Shown here one piece after another: positions 11,188 through 20,157 of a stretch of 64,000 nt of DNA; the stretch's first letter is position 1; every line of letters begins with the position of its first letter. The position numbers and the translations under genes were made by a program. A model generated the notes under the pieces. The model saw only the letters and a list, made by a program, of their open reading frames with translations, did not search any database and had not been told where the DNA came from. This DNA is from Methanobrevibacter ruminantium M1 (lineage in GTDB: Archaea; Methanobacteriota; Methanobacteria; Methanobacteriales; Methanobacteriaceae): contig NC_013790.1 in NCBI RefSeq assembly GCF_000024185.1, positions 2,741,613 to 2,805,612 on the forward strand, given 5' to 3'.

Positions 11188-11270
11188 AATAGCAATGGAA
11201 TTTTCAAACGGTCATTGAAAAATATCTTCCATTGCAATAAACACGAAAAGTCCCTAATGAAATAGGGCCT
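11188..11270 (+). ncRNA. Candidate structured small RNA
   Basis: A TATA-like TTATATA at 11161-11167 lies about 25 bp upstream of a strong nested hairpin. Arms GCAATGGAA (11192-11200) and TTCCATTGC (11227-11235) enclose TTTTCAA / TTGAAAA (11201-11207, 11215-11221) around ACGGTCA, with one 5-nt bulge. A second hairpin CCCTA / TAGGG follows at 11252-11267. The spacing from TATA box to hairpin matches an archaeal transcription start, and no open frame fits. Function unknown; it could also be the relic of a mobile element end. Confidence 0.35.
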
Positions 11271-11272
11271 AT

Positions 11273-11524
11273 TTAGAAAAACTGAATAGATAATTGCTCT
11301 TCGAATGAAAAACATTCACTCTGGTATTCTCTCACACTATAAAAGAAAAAATCATTGAAAACGGCAAGAAAAACCTCTATAAAATCCAAGGAAAAAGTAA
11401 TACCAAAGCAATGGATCCCCTTTCCATTTGCTAGATCATCCATCGAAGAGCAGAAAGGAATAATAAGGTATAGAATAATCAAATAAAGTAATATATCTTC
11501 CAATCCAAAATACGAACATTTCAC
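11273..11524 (-). CDS. Possible small hydrophobic protein (83 aa), doubtful
   Basis: A frame in the gene-poor region with a purine-rich AGGGGGTGA immediately before the ATG and a more mixed base composition than the surrounding spacer. The product begins MKCSYFGLEDILLYLIILYL and has one strongly hydrophobic N-terminal stretch, then Phe-rich sequence. I recognise no family. The ribosome binding site argues for translation; isolation and lack of domain features argue that it may be a remnant. Confidence 0.3.
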   Translation of the reverse strand: MKCSYFGLEDILLYLIILYLIIPFCSSMDDLANGKGIHCFGITFSLDFIEVFLAVFNDFFFYSVREYQSECFSFEEQLSIQFF

Positions 11525-11639
11525 CCCCTAAAATCAAAATAAGGCATTAATAACTCGTTGCAAAAATAGAACCACTCAAAGGGAAAATTATAAAACTTAA
11601 TTCTATACCTATTATTTCTTTAAAAACGATAAATAGGGC

Positions 11640-11775
11640 AAAATACTCTTTTTAAAAATAGATATAAAAAATAAAGCAAATTATTATATAAAAATACTCT
11701 TTTTAAAAATAGATATAAAAAATAAAGCAAATTATTATATAAAAATACTCTTTTTAAAAATAGATATAAAAAATA
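11640..11775. repeat. 51-bp tandem repeat, ~2.7 copies
   Basis: Units containing AATACTCTTTTTAAAAATAG and AAAGCAAATTATTATAT recur at 11641, 11692 and 11743, exactly 51 bp apart and nearly identical. The sequence differs from the other 51-bp repeat at 7966. It lies downstream of the marker protein 12 gene. Confidence 0.9.
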
Positions 11776-11894
11776 GTAAAAAATAAATTAAAAAAAGAAT
11801 TGCATATAAGAATATGCAATAAAAAAAAAATAAGTAAAAAATAAATTAAAATAATAATTGCATCTAAAAATGCAATAAAAAGTAAAAAAAGAGA

Positions 11895-12896
11895 CTAATA
11901 GTCCACTTTTATACCCATAATATCTCTTTTTCCATTGAAGATGTCTCTTGCTATCTGTGCTGCACCGATAGCTCCAGATTCAGATGAAATAATCCTAGTC
12001 TCATACTTATTCTTAAAGTACTTATTCAATCCAGCCTCAAAGTCAACAGGCTCTTTCATAGAACCCATAGAACCTGTAAGAACAATTCCATCTATCTCAT
12101 TCTTGCTAACTGCAATAAGACCTGCAATCTCCATAGCCACAGTCATAATCATTGTGTCAATAGCCAAAACAGCCCTCTCGTCCCCTTTGGAATACATTTC
12201 CAATAGCTCATCCTTCATCAATGCAACCTTATTATCAACATTAGCTATCTTAACAGCTCCTGCATGTGAGAAACATTCATTGGCAGTTCTTTTTCCCTCA
12301 TCAATGTCTCTAATCATTTCAAGGTCCAATGGCCCATGAACAATACCCATTGCACCGCAACAGGCATCAATGGCTCCCTTGATCTTGCCATCCTCAATAA
12401 GAAGGTCAACACTATTGGAGCTGATGTCAGCCACTACCATATTCTCCCATTGGGTCTCAAGATAGGCATTATATACAATGCTTACCTTTTCAGGACTTGC
12501 ATGGTGGGAATATGCTGCCCTAAACAATGGGTCAAGCCAATCACAATCCTTATGCAAACCTGGAATCATTAAAACCGGAAGATTAGCATTCTCTATCTCA
12601 CTATAGACAGATGTTCCCCCTCCAGTTACCTTGCCGGCACCTCCAATGGAGAGTATTCCTCTATTTTCAACCTTTTCCATAGGAAGAATAGTGCTTATTC
12701 CATCTCCCATAGCATAAGTAATAATCATTAAGTCAATATCTTCTAAATCAATGCGTTTAGACAATTCTTCAATAGCTGAAACTCTTCCAGCCTTACTATC
12801 TTCTCTAGATATCTTAAAAACATCAAGAACTTTCTCATCATCCATTATAGCAAATGAAATCCCAGTAGTTCCATGATCCATACCTACATATACCAT
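11895..12896 (-). CDS. Methanogenesis marker protein 12 (UPF0285)
   Basis: 333 residues, matching the methanogen-restricted family TIGR03281/UPF0285. It has the sugar kinase/HSP70/actin-type fold: a phosphate-1-like loop in MVYVGMDHGTTG, a central VVADISSNSVDLLIEDGK and a C-terminal GIVLTGSMGSM adenosine-type motif. The biochemical role is not established, but the gene co-occurs with methanogenesis. I start at the ATG at 12896 with AGTGAT upstream instead of the GTG nine bases earlier. A repeat-rich 430-bp region lies upstream. Confidence 0.88.
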   Translation of the reverse strand: MVYVGMDHGTTGISFAIMDDEKVLDVFKISREDSKAGRVSAIEELSKRIDLEDIDLMIITYAMGDGISTILPMEKVENRGILSIGGAGKVTGGGTSVYSEIENANLPVLMIPGLHKDCDWLDPLFRAAYSHHASPEKVSIVYNAYLETQWENMVVADISSNSVDLLIEDGKIKGAIDACCGAMGIVHGPLDLEMIRDIDEGKRTANECFSHAGAVKIANVDNKVALMKDELLEMYSKGDERAVLAIDTMIMTVAMEIAGLIAVSKNEIDGIVLTGSMGSMKEPVDFEAGLNKYFKNKYETRIISSESGAIGAAQIARDIFNGKRDIMGIKVDY

Positions 12897-13011
12897 TTTT
12901 ATCACTTAACGTTTGAAATAATAATTAAAATAATTTAAATAAATTAATTAGACTAATTAGTTAATTAATTTATAGCACATAGTTTAAAAAGTTTTATATA
13001 AATTTTAAAAA

Positions 13012-13116
13012 TTATTCACATATAGAATAAGTATTCACACTATGAATAATTATTCACACAAAGAATAATTATTCGACTTATTCACATATAGAATAAGTAT
13101 TCACACTATGAATAAC
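13012..13116. repeat. 66-bp direct repeat built of GAATAA-TTATTC palindromes
   Basis: ATTCACATATAGAATAAG followed by TATTCACACTATGAATA occurs twice, 66 bp apart, with two further GAATAATTATTC copies between. It forms four to five closely spaced inverted repeats about 120-230 bp upstream of the marker protein 12 start, so an operator cluster is possible. Confidence 0.75.
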
Positions 13117-13267
13117 TATCAACTTATTCTTATCTATCATTGAAACAAAGAATTTAAAAAGAAAATTAGAAAAAGCTCATAAATTCTATAAAAAAAGTTC
13201 AAGTGTGTTAAATTAAAAAAATAAGACCATACAGTCTAAAAAAAGTAAAAAACAGAAGAGAGATAAA

Positions 13268-13328
13268 CTCCCAACTGAAATAATATTTTGGTCCAGCTTT
13301 TGCGACCCGAAGGGTCGGAAAAGGTGGA
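13268..13328 (-). terminator. Dispersed palindromic element after ilvC
   Basis: Stem CGACCC / GGGTCG with GAA loop (13303-13317) inside a longer AGCTTTTG...GGAAAAGGT palindrome, with the flank TTTTGGTCCAG and the conserved CTCCCAACT. It lies one base beyond the ilvC stop codon. Confidence 0.65.
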
Positions 13329-13329
13329 A

Positions 13330-14325
13330 TTATTCATCTTCTTTCTGTAAACCACAAGCAATTCTTAATCTTTTACCAACGACTTCAATGGTTTCTCTTT
13401 CTTCAGCAGCTCTCATTTCCTTTAAGTTAGCTGCGTCAGTAGCGTTTTCATCAGCAAACTCTTTTTTGAATGTGCCGTCTTGGATTTCCCCTAAGATTGC
13501 TTTCATTTCTGCTTTGGTTGCATCGGTGATAACTCTGTTTCCTCTGGTTAATCCACCATATTCAGCAGTGTTACTTACATCATGCCACATTCCAGCCATA
13601 CCGTTTTCATAGATGTCATCTACAATCAATTTGACTTCGTGACAGGTTTCAAAGTAAGCGATTTCTGGTTGGTATCCAGCTTCTACAAGAGTTTCAAATC
13701 CTGCCTTGATAAGTGCAGTGAGACCACCGCATAAAACGGTCTGTTCACCAAAGAGGTCTGTTTCAGTCTCTTCCTTAAATGTGGTTTCAATGACACCTGC
13801 TCTGGTAAGGCCTACAGCCTTTGCCATACCTAATGCAAGTTGCAATGCGTCTCCAGTAGCGTCTTGCTCAATAGCGACAAGACCAGGAATTCCGAATCCT
13901 TCAAGATAAGTGGTTCTTACTCTGGAACCAGGGCCTTTTGGTGCAAACATTACAATGTTTACGTCTTCTCCAGGTTGGATTAATCCAAAGTGAATGTTGT
14001 AACCGTGAGAGAATGAAATTGTGTTTCCAGCTTCAACATAAGGAGCGATTTGTTCTTTATATACTTTTTCTTGGGTTTCATCTGGAAGTAAGATGTGAAT
14101 GATGTCTGCAGCTTCTGCAGCTTCTTCTATGGTTTTAACATTCATTCCATCATCAATAGCTTTTTGCCAGGATGAACCTCCTTCTCTAAGACCGACAATA
14201 ACATTCAATCCGCTGTCAGCCATGTTTCTAGATTGACCACGTCCTTGACTTCCGTATCCGATTACTGCAATGGTTTTATCTGCAACAACTTCAGCGTCAA
14301 CATCGTCATCATAATACATTTTCAT
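13330..14325 (-). CDS. ilvC: Ketol-acid reductoisomerase
   Basis: 331 residues, class I enzyme. It isomerises and reduces acetolactate or acetohydroxybutyrate with NAD(P)H to the dihydroxy acid in valine/isoleucine synthesis. The Rossmann motif is [15 protein letters not shown], where GHAHALN is more usual. The Mg-binding residues lie in [14 protein letters not shown] and [15 protein letters not shown] is eight bases upstream of the ATG. It is transcribed in the same direction as ilvB-ilvN but separated from them by 407 bp, so it probably has its own promoter. Acidic C-terminal end typical of archaeal copies. Confidence 0.96.
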   Translation of the reverse strand: MKMYYDDDVDAEVVADKTIAVIGYGSQGRGQSRNMADSGLNVIVGLREGGSSWQKAIDDGMNVKTIEEAAEAADIIHILLPDETQEKVYKEQIAPYVEAGNTISFSHGYNIHFGLIQPGEDVNIVMFAPKGPGSRVRTTYLEGFGIPGLVAIEQDATGDALQLALGMAKAVGLTRAGVIETTFKEETETDLFGEQTVLCGGLTALIKAGFETLVEAGYQPEIAYFETCHEVKLIVDDIYENGMAGMWHDVSNTAEYGGLTRGNRVITDATKAEMKAILGEIQDGTFKKEFADENATDAANLKEMRAAEERETIEVVGKRLRIACGLQKEDE

Positions 14326-14670
14326 TTTAATAACTCCTTTTTAGTTTTTAATAAATTTGTAAAATTATTTAAGCCAATGGCTAATAAATAACTAATCCTT
14401 AAGCCAATAGCCAAGATATATTCAATAGAAATTAGTAGTGATTTTCTAATTTTAGTATTAAATATAATGTTTAATATATTTAATTTAATAGTTTATAAAA
14501 TTTGTTAATATGATAAGAATGAAAAAACAAGCTAAAAAACTTAATAGAATAAAATTAGTGGAAAAGATAAAAAGAGTTTAAAATAAAAAAAAGAAAATTA
14601 TAATAGGTAAATAATATAAACAAAGAAAAATTAAGGTTTAATAAAAAAAGAAGAAGTTAAGAGCAAGATA
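14326..14670. promoter_or_regulatory. ilvC upstream region with paired AAGCCAATRGC motif
   Basis: Region between ilvN and ilvC. TTAAGCCAATGGCTAA at about 14369 and TTAAGCCAATAGCCAA at about 14399 form a 30-bp-spaced direct repeat with internal AGCC/GGCT symmetry, 45-90 bp upstream of the ilvC start. A binding site for a pathway regulator is possible. The rest is AT-rich with no gene. Confidence 0.35.
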
Positions 14671-14731
14671 CTCCCAACTAGAGAAAAAATTTTGGTCAAG
14701 GTTTTTTCACCCGAAGGCCAAAAAAGCTTGA
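14671..14731 (-). terminator. Dispersed palindromic element after ilvN
   Basis: CTCCCAACT, then TTTTGGTCAAGG and a TTTTTT...AAAAAA hairpin with CCCGAAGG at its tip, ending next to the ilvN stop codon. It resembles the uppP and ilvC copies. Confidence 0.65.
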
Positions 14732-14732
14732 G

Positions 14733-15224
14733 TTAGTGATGCCCTCTCGCAATAGCAGTAGGCCCTGTACGAGCAATCTTCTTAATTCCAAAAGGCTTAA
14801 GCAATCTCAAGAAGGAATCAATCTTCTCAGGATTGCCAGTGACCTCCATTGTAATGAAATCATCACATACATCAATGATCTTTGCCTTGAAGATGTCTGC
14901 ATACTCGATTATCTCAGATCTAGACTTTTCCTTTGTTGTCTTTACCTTAACAAGACAGAGCTCTCTTTTTAAAACATATTCAGGATCAAGGTCCTTAATC
15001 TTAACAACTTCAACAAGCTTGTGCAATTGCTTGATGACCTGTTCTAGAACCTTTTCATCACCTTTTACAACAAAAACCATTCTGGCCAAGCCTTCAACTT
15101 CAGATGCTCCGACAGTGATGCTGTCAATGTTAAATCCACGTCTGTTTAACAGTCCTGCAACTTTCTGAAGCACACCTGGCTTGTGTTCAACCAAAGTACT
15201 AATAACATGAGACTTTTCCCTCAT
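14733..15224 (-). CDS. ilvN: Acetolactate synthase small (regulatory) subunit
   Basis: 163 residues. It carries an N-terminal ACT domain (HVISTLVEHKPGVLQKVAGL...RRGFNIDSI) and the C-terminal ALS_ss domain (LVKVKTTKEKSRSEIIEYAD...GPTAIARG). It activates the catalytic subunit and makes it feedback-sensitive to valine. The ATG directly follows the ilvB stop codon, so the two are translated from one message. Normal length for the family. Confidence 0.95.
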   Translation of the reverse strand: MREKSHVISTLVEHKPGVLQKVAGLLNRRGFNIDSITVGASEVEGLARMVFVVKGDEKVLEQVIKQLHKLVEVVKIKDLDPEYVLKRELCLVKVKTTKEKSRSEIIEYADIFKAKIIDVCDDFITMEVTGNPEKIDSFLRLLKPFGIKKIARTGPTAIARGHH

Positions 15225-17120
15225 CTATTTTCCCCCTTCAACGGTTTGAGAATCTTCTGATTCCTTTTGCTCTAAGTCAACGTTCTTAACATCGCTTTCA
15301 TATTTATACTCACCAAGAAGGTCTGTTATAGCTCCGCCTGGCGGGAACATTGGAATAAACTCATCCTTCTCAACGGTGATGTCCAATAGAATGGCTTCAT
15401 TGTCCTTAAGTGCCTTGGATAATACCTCTTGAGTCTTGTCAACTTCCTCGACTTTCACAGCATTGATTCCATAGCTTTCAGCCAATTTAACAAAGTCTGG
15501 AGTGTTTCCCATGTCAGTTTCAGAGTATCTCTTATCATACATCTTATTCTGCCATTGATATACCATACCTAACTTTCTGTTGTTGAGCATTGCAATTACA
15601 ACCGGAATGTCATGCTCCTTGATTGTTGCAAGCTCTTGGGAGACCATAAGGAATCCTCCGTCACCTACAATGGCAAGGACTGCATCATCCGGACATGCAA
15701 CTTTAGCGCCGATAGCTGCCGGAAGGCCGAATCCCATGGTTCCAAGACCTCCGGAAGAGATGAACTTGCGAGGCTTTGAAATGTCTAAGAAGTGTGCCGC
15801 CCACATCTGATGAATACCTACATCAGTTGTTACGATTGTATCATCTGTAATGGAGCTTGCGATTTCCTTGATTACCTGCTGTGGCTTTAAAGGAATGTCG
15901 CTATAGCTAACCCTTGGGATTGTAGCATTCTTAAAGTCAACAACTGACTTGAGCCAAGGGCTGTAACTGTCATAATTGAATTCATAATTCTCCTTAAACT
16001 TGGAGCTTTCAATTTCCTTGACTAATTTGCTCTTGTATAATTCCTTAGCCAAATCATTTTCCATCAGTCCCTTAATAATCTTGGAGCCAGACAATTCATC
16101 ATCATCAAACTCTTCAGCAAATCTGGAGCTGGCCAATTCATCAGCCAATTTGGCAAGGACTATCTTAGCATCCCCTACAATAGGCAAGTCAACTGGAACG
16201 TTCTTTCCAATCTCTGCAGGATCTATATCAATATGAATCACTTGAGCATCAGGCATGAACTTCTCTAATTTTCCAGTGGTCCTATCAGAGAATCTGACTC
16301 CCACTGCAAGCAGGCAGTCACTTTTATTTACAGACTGATTTGCCACCTGCTTTCCATGCATTCCAAGCATGCCGATAGACAAGTCATCCTTCTCATCGAT
16401 GACTCCCTTACCCATAAGGGTTGTTGCAACAGGCGCATTGACAAGCTCTGCAACTTGCCTAAGCTCAGATGATGCATCTGCAAGGATTGTACCTCCACCT
16501 GCTAATATTATAGGCTTTTCAGCCTCCAAAAGCATTTTAGCTGCCTTAGCTATTTGCTTATCATTTCCTTTTACGCTAGGCTTATATCCAGGGGTAGGAA
16601 TGGTTCCAAGGACATATTCATCTAATTCCATCTCTTGGACTTCCTTTGGAACGTCAATCAATACAGGTCCGTTTCTGCCTGTCGAAGCAATTTCAATACT
16701 TGTATTTATAATGCTTGGAATGTCATTTGCATCCTTTGGCTGGTAGGAATGCTTTGTGATAGGCATGGTTATACCTATGATGTCCACTTCCTGAAATGCA
16801 TCATTTCCAATCAGATTGCTTACCACTTGCCCGGTAATTGCAATTATAGGAGATGAATCCATATATGCATTTGCAATACCAGTGACCAGATTGGTTGCAC
16901 CAGGTCCGGAAGTGGCCAAGCAGACACCAACCTTGCCGGAAGCTCTTGCATAACCTTCAGCGGCATGTGCCGCACATTGTTCATGTCTGACAAGTATATG
17001 TCTTAAGTCTGAGTCATATAGCATGTCATAGAATGGAATAACGGTTCCTCCAGGGTAACCGAATATGGTGTCAACACCTTTATCCATTAAAGCTTTTATA
17101 ATAGCGTCTCCGCCTCTCAT
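15225..17120 (-). CDS. ilvB: Acetolactate synthase large (catalytic) subunit
   Basis: TPP- and FAD-dependent enzyme that condenses pyruvate with pyruvate or 2-oxobutyrate, the first common step to valine and isoleucine. The catalytic Glu is in RHEQCAAHAAEGYARASGK, and the TPP-Mg motif is GDGGFLMVSQELATI...MLNN. At 631 residues it is about 40 longer than most archaeal copies because of a charged insertion at about residues 340-395, between the FAD-binding and C-terminal TPP domains. I start at ATG 17120 (MRGGDAIIKAL), as in the family; the longer frame begins TTG. First gene of ilvB-ilvN. Confidence 0.96.
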   Translation of the reverse strand: MRGGDAIIKALMDKGVDTIFGYPGGTVIPFYDMLYDSDLRHILVRHEQCAAHAAEGYARASGKVGVCLATSGPGATNLVTGIANAYMDSSPIIAITGQVVSNLIGNDAFQEVDIIGITMPITKHSYQPKDANDIPSIINTSIEIASTGRNGPVLIDVPKEVQEMELDEYVLGTIPTPGYKPSVKGNDKQIAKAAKMLLEAEKPIILAGGGTILADASSELRQVAELVNAPVATTLMGKGVIDEKDDLSIGMLGMHGKQVANQSVNKSDCLLAVGVRFSDRTTGKLEKFMPDAQVIHIDIDPAEIGKNVPVDLPIVGDAKIVLAKLADELASSRFAEEFDDDELSGSKIIKGLMENDLAKELYKSKLVKEIESSKFKENYEFNYDSYSPWLKSVVDFKNATIPRVSYSDIPLKPQQVIKEIASSITDDTIVTTDVGIHQMWAAHFLDISKPRKFISSGGLGTMGFGLPAAIGAKVACPDDAVLAIVGDGGFLMVSQELATIKEHDIPVVIAMLNNRKLGMVYQWQNKMYDKRYSETDMGNTPDFVKLAESYGINAVKVEEVDKTQEVLSKALKDNEAILLDITVEKDEFIPMFPPGGAITDLLGEYKYESDVKNVDLEQKESEDSQTVEGGK

Positions 17121-17566
17121 TTTCAACCGTCCTTCTTTTTTTAATAATTCAATAAGTTTGATTTTTTTAATTGTAAAATAATTAATAAATTCAATCTAGA
17201 TAGATTTAAATTAATAAAACCATTCAAATTAAAAATCTGATAAGTTTTAGATTTATTAGAAATAATCCTCTAATTAAAAATTATAGATTCAAATTAGAGA
17301 AATCCAATAAAAAATTGATATTTCAAATTAGAGAATATCTAATATAAAATTGATATTTCAAATTAATCAAAACAGAAAAATCTATCCTAACAAATAATTT
17401 AAAAATTTGTAATATAATAATATTTATCTTAAGATAGATATAAATATTAACATATATTAAAAATTTGAAACTTAATATATTATCAAATACAAAGTAAAAT
17501 ATAATGATATTTTCTAAACTGGAAAATAATCAATTGCTTAAAAAACTCTTAAATGGAGAAATAAAA
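17121..17566. other. Divergent ilvB/purD spacer with short direct repeat
   Basis: The sequence AAAATTGATATTTCAAATTA occurs at about 17311 and 17347 with flanking AGAGAA, giving a ~36-bp direct repeat. TATA-like stretches near 17420-17460 face purD. No gene seen. Confidence 0.5.
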
Positions 17567-18880
17567 ATGAAAGTATTAGTTGTTGGAACCGGTGCAAGAG
17601 AACATGCAATCTGTGATGCATTAAAAGATGATGTAGACTTATACGCTTATATGAGCAAGAACAACCCTGGAATAAGCAAGATTTCCACCTTTAAAAAAGG
17701 AGATGAAGGGGAAGTTGACGAAGTTGCCAAATTCGCAAAGGAAAATGAAATCGAATTGGCAGTTATCGGACCTGAAGCTCCTCTTGGAAAAGGAATCGTA
17801 AACGCTTTAGAAGCGGTTGGAGTCCCTTGTGTCGGACCGGCACAGGAATCAGCAAGAATTGAAACTGACAAGTCATTCATGAGAAACCTATTTGAAAAAT
17901 ACCAAATTAAAGGATCTTTAACCTACAAGGTATTTGACAACTACGAAGACATCAGCGCATTCCTTGATACCTATGAAAAGGATGTTGTAGTAAAGCCTGT
18001 AGGTTTAACTGGTGGTAAAGGTGTAAAAATCGTAGGAGACCACCTTAAAGATAATCAAGATGCAAAAGCCTATGCAAAAGAAGTTATGGACAATGCAATG
18101 GGTGGATTTGCACAAGTAATCATCGAAGAGAAAGTGGTTGGAGAGGAGTTCACCATCCAAGCATTCTGCGATGGGGAAAACCTAGCTGCAATGCCTGCAG
18201 CACAGGACCACCCACATGCATTCGAAAACGACCAAGGATTAATCACCGGTGGAATGGGCTCATACTCTGATGTTGGAGGATTATTGCCTTTCCTCACTCA
18301 AGAGGACTATGATGAGGCTGTCGACATTATGAAAGAGACCTTAAAGGCAATAGCTAAGGAAACAACCCCATACAAAGGAATCCTATACGGCCAGTTCATG
18401 CTATCAAAAGACGGCCCTAAGCTCATTGAATACAATGCAAGATTCGGTGACCCTGAAGCAATGAACGTGCTTCCTCTCTTAAAGACCCCTATGGTTGACG
18501 TATGTAAGGCCATCGTCGACGGCAAGCTAGAAGATGTCGAATTTGAAGACAAGGCTTCTGTCTGCAAATACATAGTTCCAGACGGATACCCAGACACTCC
18601 ACATGCAGGAGAGCTTATTGAAATTGATGAAGAGGCTATCGAAGCTCTTGGAGCAAAGGTCTTCTATGCTGCAGTAAGCCAAGAGGATGACGGAGTCCAC
18701 CTTTCAGGCTCCCGTGCATTGGGAATTGTAGCTCAAGGCGATACAATCGCTGAAGCTGAAAAGATAGCTGAAGAAGCCTGTGGTCTTGTTGAAGGAAATG
18801 TCTACCATAGAAGGGACGTTGGTACCGAAGCGTTAATCCAAAAACGTATAGACCATATGGAAGCAATTAGAAACGAATAA
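17567..18880 (+). CDS. purD: Phosphoribosylamine-glycine ligase
   Basis: 437 residues, ATP-grasp enzyme joining glycine to phosphoribosylamine in de novo purine synthesis. The N-terminus [15 protein letters not shown] is characteristic. Ligand and ATP segments are seen in [39 protein letters not shown] and [19 protein letters not shown] start at the ATG at 17567, preceded by GGAG, because the family begins there; the 21 upstream codons of the longest frame are not conserved. It is divergent from ilvB and monocistronic. Confidence 0.96.
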   Translation: MKVLVVGTGAREHAICDALKDDVDLYAYMSKNNPGISKISTFKKGDEGEVDEVAKFAKENEIELAVIGPEAPLGKGIVNALEAVGVPCVGPAQESARIETDKSFMRNLFEKYQIKGSLTYKVFDNYEDISAFLDTYEKDVVVKPVGLTGGKGVKIVGDHLKDNQDAKAYAKEVMDNAMGGFAQVIIEEKVVGEEFTIQAFCDGENLAAMPAAQDHPHAFENDQGLITGGMGSYSDVGGLLPFLTQEDYDEAVDIMKETLKAIAKETTPYKGILYGQFMLSKDGPKLIEYNARFGDPEAMNVLPLLKTPMVDVCKAIVDGKLEDVEFEDKASVCKYIVPDGYPDTPHAGELIEIDEEAIEALGAKVFYAAVSQEDDGVHLSGSRALGIVAQGDTIAEAEKIAEEACGLVEGNVYHRRDVGTEALIQKRIDHMEAIRNE

Positions 18881-18918
18881 ATTAAAAAGATATTCGTAAA
18901 CTTTAATAAAAAAGTTCT

Positions 18919-18945
18919 AGTTAATTAGTTTCAGACTAATTAACT
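18919..18945 (+). terminator. Hairpin after purD
   Basis: Perfect 11-bp stem AGTTAATTAGT / ACTAATTAACT with loop TTCAG. The T run behind it is weak, so termination is likely but not certain. It lies 37 bp before the next reading frame. Confidence 0.5.
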
Positions 18946-18981
18946 AACTAATACTTTTAGATGAATGAATGTGTGATCTTT

Positions 18982-19857
18982 ATGTCTAAACAAGCTAAAT
19001 CAAAGAATACAATAATCAAAAAGGCCAAAAAACTGGAAAGGCAAGGTAAATACATAAAGGCCTTAAAAGTCTGTGACAGCTATTTAGACAACGAAAGATC
19101 TGAAGAAACATTAATCCAACTTAAAATAGACATATTAGTCAATCTATACAATAACGACACATTCATCAATGAAATCAATGAAAACAAAAGCAAAATTACT
19201 GATTTTATAGAAAGGGATGAAGAGATAGAGCTTCTAAAGCTTTACAACACTTTAGACAATTATCTAGAATTGAACTCTCAAAATATGGCTGATGAGAGAA
19301 AGGTTGGAACCTATCTCGCCGGAGGCCTATTGGTTGACAATTTAGAGACTATCCTTGTTTTAAATGAAATGGCTAAGGACAATAAGGCTGAAAATAAGGA
19401 GCCATTTAAAGCAAATTCCGACTTGTTAGAATTCATATACAATGTCAAAAAGACAAGCTATCAATATCTGGACCTTATCCTGCCAAACTCACTTGAACTA
19501 TTAGCCAATTCCAATTTTAATATTGAAGCAATCATTTCAAAGATTAGACAGTTTTTAGAGCCTAAAAAATCTACAGATTCTAAGGAAGAAAGCATTAAAG
19601 AAAATGAAGAGGATGATTCAGACCAATCCGATTCAAAAAACGCCCTAAAATCAAAAGATGATACCGAATTAATTTCAGATTATAGCATAGAAGATGAGAT
19701 GAAAGGCTTAAAAGAAATGATTAGCTACTTAAATGATAAAAATGAATTTAAAAAAGCCCTAATTTACCAAAGAAGACTTGTAAAATTAGCAAGAGAGGAA
19801 AACATTAGAGCAGAACAGGACCATGATTCCAAGCAAAAGACACTTAGCGACTACTAA
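18982..19857 (+). CDS. TPR-like helical-repeat protein, function unknown
   Basis: 291 residues from the ATG at 18982, which has GTGAT nearby; the ATG at 18961 is a poorer choice. The N-terminal part (AKKLERQGKYIKALKVCDSYL) and the C-terminal part (MKGLKEMISYLNDKNEFKKALIYQRRLVKLA) look like single TPR-type helical hairpins. Between them are helical sequence and a strongly charged Lys/Glu/Asp/Ser segment at about 200-240. No signal peptide or membrane segment. It may be a scaffold, related in kind to the TPR protein at 21274. I do not recognise the family. Confidence 0.7.
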   Translation: MSKQAKSKNTIIKKAKKLERQGKYIKALKVCDSYLDNERSEETLIQLKIDILVNLYNNDTFINEINENKSKITDFIERDEEIELLKLYNTLDNYLELNSQNMADERKVGTYLAGGLLVDNLETILVLNEMAKDNKAENKEPFKANSDLLEFIYNVKKTSYQYLDLILPNSLELLANSNFNIEAIISKIRQFLEPKKSTDSKEESIKENEEDDSDQSDSKNALKSKDDTELISDYSIEDEMKGLKEMISYLNDKNEFKKALIYQRRLVKLAREENIRAEQDHDSKQKTLSDY

Positions 19858-20157
19858 AATGGATTCTTACTTTTAAACATCAACAACCACAGCCATACAT
19901 TATTAAACCGCTAATAGAGATTTATTAAATATAAATATATGAGCCACTATTTTTAAAAATAAATTTAAATTTTTCCTAATAAATTAAATCAATAAAGATA
20001 TAATCTTTAAAATCAAATTAAAGAAACCAAACATCTTAAATACCAAACAATCAATGGTTAATGATAGAAAGTTTTAATAATATTTAAAAACAAATATTTA
20101 AATTTCTATGAAGAAATAATATCATATTTATTATCAAAATCGATGGGGAAATAGTAT
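19858..20157. other. AT-rich spacer before argF
   Basis: Three hundred bases between the helical-repeat gene and argF. They contain only A/T-rich sequence with TATA-like stretches around 19935-19945 and 20090-20100. No gene or repeat that I can support. Confidence 0.5.

Larger units (their letters stand above)
12906..13329. other. Upstream region of marker protein 12 with palindromic repeats
   Basis: Between ilvC and the marker 12 gene, both on the minus strand. It holds the GAATAATTATTC-type repeat array (13012-13116), an AT-rich stretch, and the palindromic element that abuts the ilvC stop codon. No gene seen. Confidence 0.5.
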
